This document shows, piece by piece, positions 10,409-19,708 of a stretch of DNA of 64,000 bases (the stretch's first letter is position 1; the number at the start of each line of letters is the position of its first letter). Where the stretch lies: positions 682,001-746,000 of the forward strand of contig JARGSG010000028.1 in assembly GCA_030374805.1 (NCBI GenBank), read 5' to 3'. The notes beneath the pieces were generated by a model that worked only from the letters and a program-made list of their open reading frames with translations, was not told the DNA's origin and did no database searches. Both the position numbers and the translations under genes were made by a program. This DNA is from Gracilaria gracilis. Its lineage: Eukaryota; Rhodophyta; Florideophyceae; Gracilariales; Gracilariaceae.

Positions 10409-11134
10409 CTATGAATCGCAATAGCGAAGCTTCATCCGCAATAGCGTTGCACTACAAGTGGCTACTGGCTCCTCCTCATGGTTGGCTTCTCGGGCACGTT
10501 TCTTTTGTGGCGACTCTTGTGCTTCGTCCGTCAGTGTTGTCAACAGGCGTTTGCGTAGCATCGACTGTATCTGCTGCCTTTCATTTTCAGTAGCTCCAGA
10601 TTCAGTACTCATGAGTTGCAACGCCATTTCCCACTCCAATTTCTGTTTCTGCAACTGTAGCTTTGCTTGGGCTATCCTCTGTTTGCTCTCTACAGAAGCA
10701 TTGAAGATGTTCCCCATTCGAGTAATAGACTGTGCAAGCGTCACCTTCGTGGTTTCCACTTCTTTATGTTTCACTAATTTCTTCGCTGCTTTACACCCAA
10801 CTGGGCGTTTGTGTGATGTGTTACGATCCTCCTCTTCAGGCACCCCTGCAGCATGAATGAGAGTTGTCTGACTATCTAAGAAATCAAACTCCTCCCTGTA
10901 CTTGAAGGATTTGGCGCAATGATACGCTGGATTGCGAACGCAGTCATAGAGGTGAGATGTCGACTGGCTACCATCGCTGTAAAGTAGTTGCGCGCAGCGA
11001 AAGAGAGCATCATTTTCAGGGTTTCCGGTAAGCTTCATTGCAAGAACACGTGCATAGCAAGCTTTGAACTTAGTACACTCAGCGCGAATCTTCTCCCAAA
11101 ATCTTCTGCATCCGTCCGTGAACGCCCGTATCAT
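10409..11134 (-). CDS. NAM-associated-domain-like protein (Harbinger-accessory type)
   Basis: The frame is open upstream to 11176 and slightly beyond; the first ATG gives 241 aa. The N-terminus (FTDGCRRFWEKIRAE) resembles the end of a Myb/trihelix-like DNA-binding helix. The motif RPVGCKAAKK at residues 110-119 matches the signature (RP.G.KAAK) of the NAM-associated C-terminal domain, common in plants, algae and oomycetes and often linked to PIF/Harbinger transposons. A helical Q/E/K-rich stretch (about 140-195) and a basic KKRARE follow. It is probably a DNA-binding protein, perhaps a domesticated or orphan transposon accessory gene. No transposase or terminal repeats are visible nearby. The LTR of element A ends 31 bp beyond its stop codon. 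Confidence 0.6.
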   Translation of the reverse strand: MIRAFTDGCRRFWEKIRAECTKFKACYARVLAMKLTGNPENDALFRCAQLLYSDGSQSTSHLYDCVRNPAYHCAKSFKYREEFDFLDSQTTLIHAAGVPEEEDRNTSHKRPVGCKAAKKLVKHKEVETTKVTLAQSITRMGNIFNASVESKQRIAQAKLQLQKQKLEWEMALQLMSTESGATENERQQIQSMLRKRLLTTLTDEAQESPQKKRAREANHEEEPVATCSATLLRMKLRYCDS

Positions 11135-12395
11135 CTTCGATAGTCCAGTTTGCACCCAGTGCGAGAAAGACTGCAAGCGTTTGACGGTCTGCTCTTGTCC
11201 TTTATGAATATAGCGCGAATTCTACGTCCAAACTCAGCCGCAGACATGCACGATCCCACTACTGGATCTGTCGAAGCCGTCGCTGCTGCACGTACAAGCG
11301 CCATGGTCTCTACCGGACTCTATCCCAGGTTCTTTCTACGAGTGGTGCTCTAAGTGCTTTGTTTACCGGCCTCCAGAATCATTGTGCTCATTGTAGCAGT
11401 AGATTCAGTAATACGAACTTCGAAACAGAGCGCGCTGTGTAGCAAGTGACCAACAGAATCAAAGCAGATACAACAGCAGGTACGAGGCGCCAAATATTTG
11501 CGAAGTGGCCGAAAGACCGCCTCGCACTCCTGTTGACTGCTCCTTTGCTCTTTTTTCTGTTAGTGTGAGCAATGAATATTGTATCACAGTCCTTTCATCA
11601 TAGTACAGGCTCAAGGCTGACAGGCAATGTACACCGACCTTCCTTTTGGCGCCAAAGTGTTTGCCAATTCTATTCGCGCCAAAAAAACCCCGAGAAGTGG
11701 CTAAGAGATGGCAGGACCACGTTTCCTGTTCTGCAGAGCTAACGATATATAAAGATGAATTGAGTTTTGCTTTGCACCAAAGTGTTCCTGCCACAGGCCT
11801 TCCAGTAATGTCCCACGATGATTCCAAAGTAACGCGCAACACTACGCAAAGTGGTGCTGTACATTCTAACTGGTCTTGATAACGACAGATCGATGTTTTA
11901 AATCAGGTACGACTCGAGCCTGTGGTCACTGCCAACAGTGTCCATCTGCAGGGCTAGTGACAGAAAGAAGTCGTTCTCAACCACAGCAAAGAAGCGCGTA
12001 GTCATGGGCGCGAAAGGTGTGCCTGCTCTGAAGCCCGGCGGCACCGCGCAGCATTCCAGGCTCCTGGCGCGGGTGCTCTCGGACTGCAGAAGAGGATGAT
12101 GCGGTGGTTAATGTCTTTTGGGCAGCTTTCCCAAATCCTTCTCGGTTTGGGTTCGTCTAAAAAATTTGGGAGTGCTTTTGAGTTTTGGGGCATGACGTTG
12201 GGGTGTTAATTCGCCTTTACGCCGAACCATAATTTAGAGTTTGGGTTTTGGGCCAGACGGTGGGGATGCCCTAAACTCAAAAAGAGCGTGGACCAACACG
12301 TAAGCCAACGTGGCAGCTTCTTCTTGCCGAACTTGTCACGTGAGTGGAAAGCGCCAGAATGGACAGGCATTCACTTGATCCGGCCCAGCGGTGAA

Positions 12396-12482
12396 CAATT
12401 TCAAATAGATCACCTTATGTTTCCACGCCGTGGATTCAATCCACGGTGATCAATTTCAAATAGATCACCTTATGTTTCCACG
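12396..12482. repeat. 32-bp direct repeat flanking a 19-bp palindrome
   Basis: A 32-bp segment beginning CAATTTCAAATAGATCACC occurs identically at 12396-12427 and 12451-12482. Between the copies, 12428-12446 is CCGTGGATT-C-AATCCACGG, a perfect inverted repeat of 9-bp arms around one base. Confidence 0.85.
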
Positions 12483-14034
12483 TCTTTGGACCTTTGCCAG
12501 ACGATACTGTACTCTCTTGAGAATGTGGAAAGCTTGGTCGCTTTTGAATTTCTTCTTCTTGATACCTTAGGTACACCTTCAGTGCATGAGAAGGGACGGC
12601 GAGAAAATCAGCCTGTGCACCAACGGTAACGTTACATTCCGTATAAAAATGGTTTCATTTCGGAGCCTTATCGCAACCGAGCTGAAGGGAGCCCTCAAAA
12701 CGATCTCAGCACCAAATTCCGACTGCAAGAAGGGGAGACGTTCTTAGCTTCCACAACTTTTGAAATCTGCTCAAATAGTGCATTCGCTTAGTATAAACAC
12801 TTGTACACTTGTACATAGAGCGGATCTCGCCAGTGTCTTCTTCTGAAGAAGGTCTTCATCACTAATGACTTCAATTCCTTTTGCCAAATCTAAGGAAAAG
12901 CTCTCTTGAGAACGAGACCTACCGCAGAAATCCAAAAACTTCTGAGGCTACCATACGTGCTTAATCATTTCTCTAAACGAATTGTTACGACGCTCTGCTC
13001 ACGACTATAACCCATGACGAGGGGTCATCCTTTCCAGTGTTCATGAGTGGAAAGACGAAGATTACAAAGTTGCGGAGTGAAGTTGGCCATGAATGACCTT
13101 CCCAATAGCACATCACCCAAATCAGAACCTGAATTTGCGCACTATCTACCAGTAATCGCAAGCCATTCACATCTGGTTCCAAACTTCGTTAAATGAGATT
13201 CGAAGAAATTGTTCCGTCTCCAGGCGTCTGCTCATCATCTGTCTGGGTTCTCCTCTCTCTCTCCCTCTTTTATCCTAGAACTGCCTTACGAATGCATGTA
13301 GTTCATTCGTTACGAGCGGGCTTCTTGTGCGCTGATGGCCGCTCAATTGTTTGTAAATGTCCGTAGAAACTCAGAAGAGCGTGTGAAATTGCGTCAGTGT
13401 TCCATTAGACATGTGGAAAGTCAGTTCGACGAACGATTAAACCGTTCTCGCTCAGTTCTTGACAACCATGCTGATTCCAAAGGTACGTACGGTTGGTAGT
13501 AGTTGGTGAGACGTGATGAGAAACCCCTCTTTCCACAATAGGAGGATGAAGGATGTATCAGCCATGCAATGGTGCAAGTATGTTTGCCCACCTGTGTAGA
13601 TTTACACCTCCGTTAGTAGCTATGCTACTAGAGAAAGTGCTGTAGGTATTGGAAATTCACGAGAAACCTCACGATGTACTGGGAATCTATGCACACGCTC
13701 ACAATAAACAACAGCAACACCTCCGTTGGAGAGCCAGCCTCAGTTGGACAAATCAGACCGGTAGAAGAGGCTCAAAAAGTTGAACACTTGCAGGAAAAAG
13801 ATCTCTTCTTCCCTCAAGGGTACTAATATAAATCGTTTAAGGTATCTTAAATTATCGACAAGTAGGTTTCCTGCATTTTGGATAGCTGAAGACAGAAGTA
13901 ACGGTAACATTGTTTTGTTTCCAAGACGTACAAGTATGAAATGTCATCGGTTTCTACGTCGATTTCCGCCGAGTACACTAACAAAGTTTGTAGTCACAAG
14001 AGCCTAGAATCCTTCATGGCAATGAAGGATAGTT

Positions 14035-14110
14035 GATCAGGTTTTGTCTCGTTGGTCAGGTTTTGTCTCGTTGGTCAGCTCCCGTCTCGTTGGTCAGCTT
14101 TTGTCTCTCT
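14035..14110. repeat. Four-copy 19-bp tandem repeat
   Basis: The unit GGTCAGGTTTTGTCTCGTT is repeated four times (14035, 14054, 14073, 14092). The third copy changes GTTTT to CTCCC and the fourth ends CTCT. Minisatellite-like. Confidence 0.9.
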
Positions 14111-15044
14111 TGTGATATTACAGGGAGGCTGTTAACAGAAAGTGCGGTGGAGCGCTTTCTTTTGTTAGCAGTACTATGGATAATCAGTACTCTGCCCCAA
14201 ACAGCGCCACAAGCTTTCCTTTCCTTTTCGCTCGAGAAGGCATGGCTCCAAACAGCATTATCCCGTAAGGCAAATGGGGAAACGCTACGTGTAGCATTCT
14301 GCTATTGCTCTGTTGCCTCGAAGATGATGGTTCATAAAGTCATCGCAGAGTATCACCGAGCACAAACGTTCTTGTTTTTTTAAGAAAATCATATGTATCT
14401 AGCCCTTGGTACAAAGCCCAAGCTACTCGCTCTTGATAACTTTGGTATTCTTACGGTTTATGTTCATGGCTGCACACGTTTGCTTCATTGACGAGAGCTC
14501 GGGAGACAAAATGCCTTTGAACAAGCTTGTCATCAAGGGCAATCACGAATTTGTAATGGGAAATCGGTTTAAGCAGTTCACCCACCTCCATCTCCCAAGA
14601 CACTTGTATTCAAGATTTCCAGAATTGCCTCCATCAAAGCAAATTGGGCGATAGACAAGGACTCCTCTGTTGGAGAGCTTTAACTGTAACCACAGCCGTT
14701 TGGAAGACATGGATTAAGTGTCCTAGACCACCCCGTATAGGATAGTTCTTTCAAGAACAAAACTTGGCTTTCGAATGGATTTTATATCTAGTCTATATCT
14801 CGAGAGCAAGAAATTCAGTCACCAAGGAGAAACTAGTTGAATTCAACTTCCCTTCTCACTTCCAACCACAGAAATCTCACTTCTGGTACGGTTAGGTTCA
14901 TCCCCAGTTGATAAGTCCTCAAAGGATGTCTTGACGAAGAATAGAACATGGGAATGTAAGGGGTTGTTGTAGGATTCTTCATTCAAGATTATCAAGATAA
15001 GAGTTTGGTCCCAGAACACAGGTCCGAAAGGGAACCACGATCAG

Positions 15045-15052
15045 TATAAATA
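15045..15052 (+). promoter_or_regulatory. TATA box of Cys-rich peptide gene
   Basis: TATAAATA lies 125 bp upstream of the ATG at 15170, implying a leader of roughly 95 nt. Confidence 0.6.
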
Positions 15053-15169
15053 CTCAGACATGAGCCCATTCTCTGAATCACAGCCAACACTCCCATCAGT
15101 TCATCGACAGCCCTGGATTGCTCCAAGTGCCTCACATCGACGAATCCAGCCAAGCTCCTTCTGTTCATT

Positions 15170-15658
15170 ATGAAGGTTTTCATTTCGCTTTTAGTCTTAG
15201 GTACTGCCGCTCTCTTCGGCACGGCCTTTGCTTCAGCAGAAGAACTTCAGGCCTCCGAGAAGCTGGAATCACCCGGATGCTCTTTGCCACCTCATGTGGC
15301 ATACTGTGCCGATGTGATGAGAGTCGGAAGTCAGCTGGATCACGAAACTGCTGAGCATTTCGCTAATCTGCAGGACGAGTTTGTTGACCGCGCTATTGAT
15401 GACTGTTCTTGGGAATCATTTGATGGGAAGATGGGGTTGAATGAATGTGTTTCAACTTTGTCCCGCTTTGTGGAAGAGAACCCAATGGACCTGGAAAACG
15501 AAATGCCGGAGTTGGAAACTACGGAACGTACACGTATATTCAAACGCAAGTGCTTCGTTAAGTGCATGAAGAAGTCCTGTTTCAGGACTAAGCGCCGTAA
15601 GGTTTGCCGAGTGAGATGCCGCCGTGTCTGCAAAATCCGCAAAATCCGCAAGCACTAG
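15170..15658 (+). CDS. Secreted precursor with acidic pro-region and cationic Cys-rich C-terminus
   Basis: 162 aa from an ATG with a TATA box at a suitable distance. Residues 1-22 form a typical signal peptide (MKVFISLLVLGTAAL..., cleavage near FASA/EE). Residues 23-124 are acidic with four Cys (37, 46, 79, 93). After IFKR at 123-126 comes a 36-38 residue tail with 20 Lys/Arg, no acidic residues and six Cys (128, 132, 137, 146, 150, 154), spaced CX3CX4CX8CX3CX3C. A signal peptide, an acidic pro-piece, a dibasic site and a basic disulphide-rich peptide are the layout of many antimicrobial-peptide precursors, and paired CX3C motifs recall alpha-hairpinins. I do not recognise the family. The function is inferred from layout only; a histone-like or wall-binding role is an alternative. 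Confidence 0.75.
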   Translation: MKVFISLLVLGTAALFGTAFASAEELQASEKLESPGCSLPPHVAYCADVMRVGSQLDHETAEHFANLQDEFVDRAIDDCSWESFDGKMGLNECVSTLSRFVEENPMDLENEMPELETTERTRIFKRKCFVKCMKKSCFRTKRRKVCRVRCRRVCKIRKIRKH

Positions 15659-17482
15659 GGTGATTCGAGAATGTATTGGGGCTTTGAGCAAACAGAAACG
15701 GAAGCATTGAAACATGTTTATGCATGATGAGGAACGGTGAGGAAAGACGGAGTGATAAGAGTATCGACTAGCTGTTGAGATCTCGGTGTAGAGGACGACA
15801 TGCTTAGCTAGCTCGTTCTATTCACCAAATGTCAGTAAAACTTTCTCGAGAAAGAGTCCATACAGAAGTCTCTTCTTCTTTATTATGGCCTGTCGCCCCT
15901 GATTCCGAGACGGCAGGAGAATTACCCTACAGGTAATCCTCTCTCTTAAAAAAGGCCAAAAACTTCAGCGGCCATTGTCTTATCATCTCTACTAGCGACA
16001 TATCTTTCCTCTCTTGCACGGTTGGCAACTCATTGCGACGCGCCGCGTTGGTCAAGGGGCATCGATACAGAAGTCTGCATTGCAAAAAAAATCGGTGGGC
16101 CTAGATTAACACGAATTTAGGGGCTGAGGTTAGGAAGAGAGGCACGAAGAGGGCTCTAACCAAATGTATCACAATACCTCCCCAGGAAACCCCATACCGA
16201 CAGAATTGGTCCCAGAGGACCTATTACGACATAAAGTTTAGCATCTTCAGCAGACTGAGGAGATTTGCGTTCTTCTCGTGCGCTCGTCGATTGAAATGGG
16301 ATCGAAGCACCATGCCATTTTGCTACCCAAACGGCTGTGCACCTTAAATTCAGGCATATGGTGAACGAATACCAAGGGCTCCTATGATTGGAAGCCTTTG
16401 GAGTTGCGATATATAGATATATCTAGAGATATCATGATATATATCTTCAGGGAAATGCCCAGGATATGCCGGAAACCCAACTCCTTTGAGAAAGCACAGT
16501 AGCTTCACTTAGAAGACCGATGCATGTTTTGCAAACGTTACTGGATTGGAAGAGGTGATTGCATAGATTGAAAAGCGCTTGACCGCCCTCGAAGAGTGGT
16601 TCGTTGGTGCTTTCCGATTGGCCCAATGGGTTTTGTCGCGATTGGGAGTTACCCCACTGGACCGCTAGAACAGGCCTTCATGAGTATCATGCTGCTGCTC
16701 AGCGCGATGGTGTTGGGCAGCGACGTGGGGAAATCTAACATGGCGGCAAGATGATACCATGGTTTATGTTCATTGCAACTAAGAGTCAGAGCGCGTGCTG
16801 TGGAGCAAATGTTATCGGGCTGGCATGTTAGCAATCGAACCTTTGATGCGCTCCTGCTCACCCATGTTCTTCGAGCCAGACCAACATATTTCAACATTCC
16901 CGATGTTCACAACTGTTGCAGATACAACTGTAACCTCTGCCACTAATGTAATGGTCTCAGCTTAGCTTTTGTGAACTTTGGTGGCAAAAATATTGGAATG
17001 GGTCAGATCTTCAGCCCTGAGATGTAAGTTCCGCACCGCTCCTCTACACGGTAAAGTTACATGTGGAGGTGCGACGGCCCGCACCGCAGGAACAAAGGCT
17101 GTGATAAACGAGCTGACATTTGCCCCAAGGGTAGCTTGCGACTCACACAGACTCGGCGAGGCGCGGAGTCACTGTGACAGCACCGTTGGACTGCGTAGCG
17201 CGTCACTAGCTAGAACTAGTAGTGACAGTGACTCACTACACGTCAGAGCACTGTAAGTGGCCCGGATCTGTAAGTCCGATCACTTCGTCGCTTCAACTTG
17301 CGCTGGATTTTTTTATGCGACCAATCACAACGGCGTGGCATCGGTTGCCAGGTGCAGATATCTATCACCGAACAGGCGGCTCACGCGCCATCAGCTTTGT
17401 CAACGGCCAGCCCGCACAAGCCCAAGCCCCAAGCCTAAGCGTCCATCGCCAGTTGCCCGCGCTCTTCGCCTCCCTACTCGCC
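15659..17482. other. Intergenic, no gene recognised
   Basis: No motif-bearing frame was seen on either strand. 16408-16447 is an AT-rich imperfect palindrome built of GATATATC-like words. Confidence 0.5.
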
Positions 17483-17490
17483 TATATAAG
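17483..17490 (+). promoter_or_regulatory. TATA box of Gly-rich protein gene
   Basis: TATATAAG lies 117 bp upstream of the ATG at 17600. The leader between is pyrimidine- and CA-rich and free of upstream ATGs in this frame. Confidence 0.65.
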
Positions 17491-17599
17491 TCTCCCCTTG
17501 AGACTACCATCTGCTTTTCTGACCATCTCAACGCTCTCATCTCACGTCCGGACTCAAACACTTCTACAACGCTTCACACCGCTTCACACTACGCACAAA

Positions 17600-18067
17600 A
17601 TGGACAAGCTTTCTGGACTGCTGGGAAAGGCCACGGGCGCCGATCCGGGAGAAGGCATTGAACAAACCATGAAGGAGAAGGCTGTAGAGGAGCTAATTCA
17701 AGACAAGGTGGAGGACATTGCGGGCAAAAAGGTGGCCGAATCCGAACAGGTGGAGAACATCGCCGAGAAGATTGCTGATGCCGTCGCAGATAAAGTGCCT
17801 ACCTCCATGCTAGGCGCCGGAGCAATGGCGAGCATGAAGGACGATGATAAGAGTGGATCGGGCTCTGGTATCATGGCACAGGCGTCCAGTTTGTTGGGCG
17901 GTGGTGGAGAACAGAAAAAGAGTGACACCGGTGACTTGATGGGGCAGGCTGCCAGTTTCCTTGGTGGTGGTGGTGGTGGTGGTGGTGGTGCAGATGATGA
18001 CGAGAAGAAGAAGGGTGGTGCTGAGGATTTGATCGGACAGGCAGCTAGCTTCCTTGGAAAGCAATGA
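17600..18067 (+). CDS. Small Gly-rich protein with three amphipathic-helix repeats
   Basis: 155 aa, starting at the ATG in CAAAATGGAC downstream of a TATA box. The frame stays open further upstream but across the promoter, so the earlier start is rejected. The N-terminal half (1-66) is charged and helical (IADAVADKV). The C-terminal half has three related units at 91-103 (IMAQASSLLGGGG), 112-124 (DLMGQAASFLGGG) and 142-153 (EDLIGQAASFLG), separated by poly-Gly and Asp/Lys-rich linkers. There is no signal peptide or known catalytic motif. The look is of a stress-type, intrinsically disordered or membrane-surface helix protein, such as LEA-like or fungal Hsp12-like families, but this is an analogy, not a family match. 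Confidence 0.75.
   Translation: MDKLSGLLGKATGADPGEGIEQTMKEKAVEELIQDKVEDIAGKKVAESEQVENIAEKIADAVADKVPTSMLGAGAMASMKDDDKSGSGSGIMAQASSLLGGGGEQKKSDTGDLMGQAASFLGGGGGGGGGADDDEKKKGGAEDLIGQAASFLGKQ
17963..17989 (+). repeat. (GGT)9 microsatellite inside CDS
   Basis: Nine GGT units encode the poly-Gly linker of the Gly-rich protein, so its length may vary between individuals. Confidence 0.9.
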
Positions 18068-19130
18068 ACCGTTTGCGATCCATTCGTTTGTGTACATACA
18101 ATGATTTGTAGCTAATCGGTGTGCAGTAAAACATTTTCGCGGTGCCATCGATAAGATGACCCGCGAAATCAGTGTTGCGTTTCCTGTTTCCTTTGCGTCG
18201 CCAGGGTCGGTGATCCCAACGCCTGTGTTCTGAAGTTGTAAACGCGCACCAAGTGGCGTAGTATGTTGCGAGCTAGTAAAAGAAACGAGAAAGCAATGAA
18301 TTCGACGAAAACAACAAGTTTGACCTTTTTTTGTCTTTAGTGGTCGCTATGAAAGAGCCGTTAGAGCGCCTCGTTTTTGGAGAGCCTGCAGACAACAAGC
18401 ATGCCGCCATATTCAGCTGAGGCAAGAAGGTCGAGGTTCTAGCAAATGTTGGCGTTCCCAACCAATATGTTGCGAGTGTTGCAATGTCGTCAACGCTTTC
18501 TTTTGCCGCGAGAGAAGCTTCGGCATCTCTGATCGCCGCTAACTCGTGCACAAGATGCTGCAGAAGAACACGCGTCGCTTGGATCCAAATCGTTACCAGG
18601 TTGACAAAACGCAGTTGGACAGAACTGAGTATATCATATGTGAAGTACTGGTGAGCTGTAAAAGCAATGGCGCAGTGAGGATATGGAGAATGGTAAATCA
18701 GAGTTGGACGATTCATCCAGACATCGGATGAGGCTGGATCATGGCAGTGTTGTAAGCAAGGTAGATGGTGCGCTGCGGAGTGAGTCACTATGGTCGACGC
18801 ATGAAAAAACATAGCTCGAAACGCTGACCGGACAGGTATCGTAGAGTTGTGGTGTTCTCGTCGAGAACTTGTCGATATGCAGGTGGAATTTGCCCTTAGA
18901 GGGCATTCCGAAGCTCTTGGAGCCTTTTTCAAAGTTCGAACTTCAAACCTTGAAGCCAGTATCTATCTAGCGTTACCAAGGGTAGCATTAACGTTCAAAA
19001 CTTGGTACCGTCGACCAACGACAGACACTGTTGGACCACCTCCGCCTCCGCCTGCAGGTGCCCCTTGCCCCGGCCTTGCCAACAAAAGTTCAAACAAAAG
19101 TTGAAAACATTTATATAAAAGTAGTACCTC
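18068..19130. other. Intergenic, no convincing gene
   Basis: A 200-codon frame on the minus strand (18273-18932) has no ATG near its start, no motif and a biased His/Ser/Thr composition, so it is not called. AAAA at 19117-19120 is a T4 terminator for the tRNA on the minus strand. Confidence 0.5.
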
Positions 19131-19214
19131 TGGATCTAGGGGGGATTGAACCCCCGACCTTCCGTATGCAAAACGGACGCGCTAGAATGTTGGCAACCAC
19201 TGCGCCATAGACCC
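19131..19214 (-). tRNA. tRNA-Ala(UGC) with a 12-nt D-loop intron
   Basis: The minus strand folds as a full cloverleaf. Acceptor GGGTCTA pairs with TAGATCC, including G3:U70, the alanine identity pair, with discriminator A at 19131. The D-stem is GCGC/GCGC, the anticodon arm TCCGT-TTTGCAT-ACGGA (anticodon TGC), and the T arm GGGGG-TTCAATC-CCCCC. The D-loop carries 12 extra bases, TGCCAACATTCT (19184-19195, or shifted one base, since both edges are T). Removing them leaves the usual AGTGGTA loop and a 72-nt tRNA. D-loop introns are described from red algae such as Cyanidioschyzon. CCA is not encoded. A T4 stretch follows 10 nt downstream. Confidence 0.93.
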
Positions 19215-19708
19215 GTTTCAGGTGAAGGGAGAGCGACATTACTTTGTATTTAATGAAACATTTCAGATATTGGCAATTGTACTACCACTTCATAAGCACA
19301 TCCTTCACAAGAGTACGTCCACTGCTCTTCGTCGTGTATTCTGAAATGAAAGCTCGTATCCTTGGTTGCGTTCCGGTCCCCGTATCATCATTGACTCGCG
19401 CATTCGCTTAAAATGCGTTCCTTGTCCTTAGATTATTATCGCCAAACCGTAGTGGCGCGCCACGGCTAACGCTACCGCCACACAAATCCATCACTATACC
19501 CACACTATCACAGCCGTGGTCCGTGAAATTAGAAGCCCACTACGCAACTCTCGACAACTTTTAACCAGTGTGCCAGTTCAATTCGAACGGCCCTACACCA
19601 AGATTATGCCATGCGTCCTTCCGTTTCCAACTGCCTGAGCCACAACTGTCCTCTGCTCACGCACTTCACTCCTTGGTTGCCAGCTTTGACTACATTCTAT
19701 TCCTCGCC

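Larger units (their letters stand above)
11177..15044. other. Long stretch with no convincing gene
   Basis: The open frames here are short, lack codon-like composition and show no motifs. The stretch holds two repeat structures, listed separately (12396-12482 and 14035-14110). GGCGCCAAA-like words occur near 11485, 11650 and 11690. Part may be decayed transposon sequence. Confidence 0.5.

Noticed and set aside
12396..12482. Repeat-spacer-repeat resembling a CRISPR unit
   Set aside because: Only two copies, the spacer is itself a palindrome, no cas genes, and the context is eukaryotic.
14033..14383. 116-codon plus-strand frame
   Set aside because: Its first part translates the 19-bp minisatellite and the rest has no motif.
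17222..17599. N-terminal extension of the Gly-rich protein
   Set aside because: The frame runs through the TATA box and leader; the ATG at 17600 is the sensible start.
18273..18932. 219-codon minus-strand frame
   Set aside because: It starts at a TTG, has no motif and has the biased composition of an antisense chance frame.
19568..19708. Upstream start of the fucosyltransferase-like gene
   Set aside because: It would put 47 polar residues before the signal anchor; the ATG at 19709 opens the hydrophobic segment directly.
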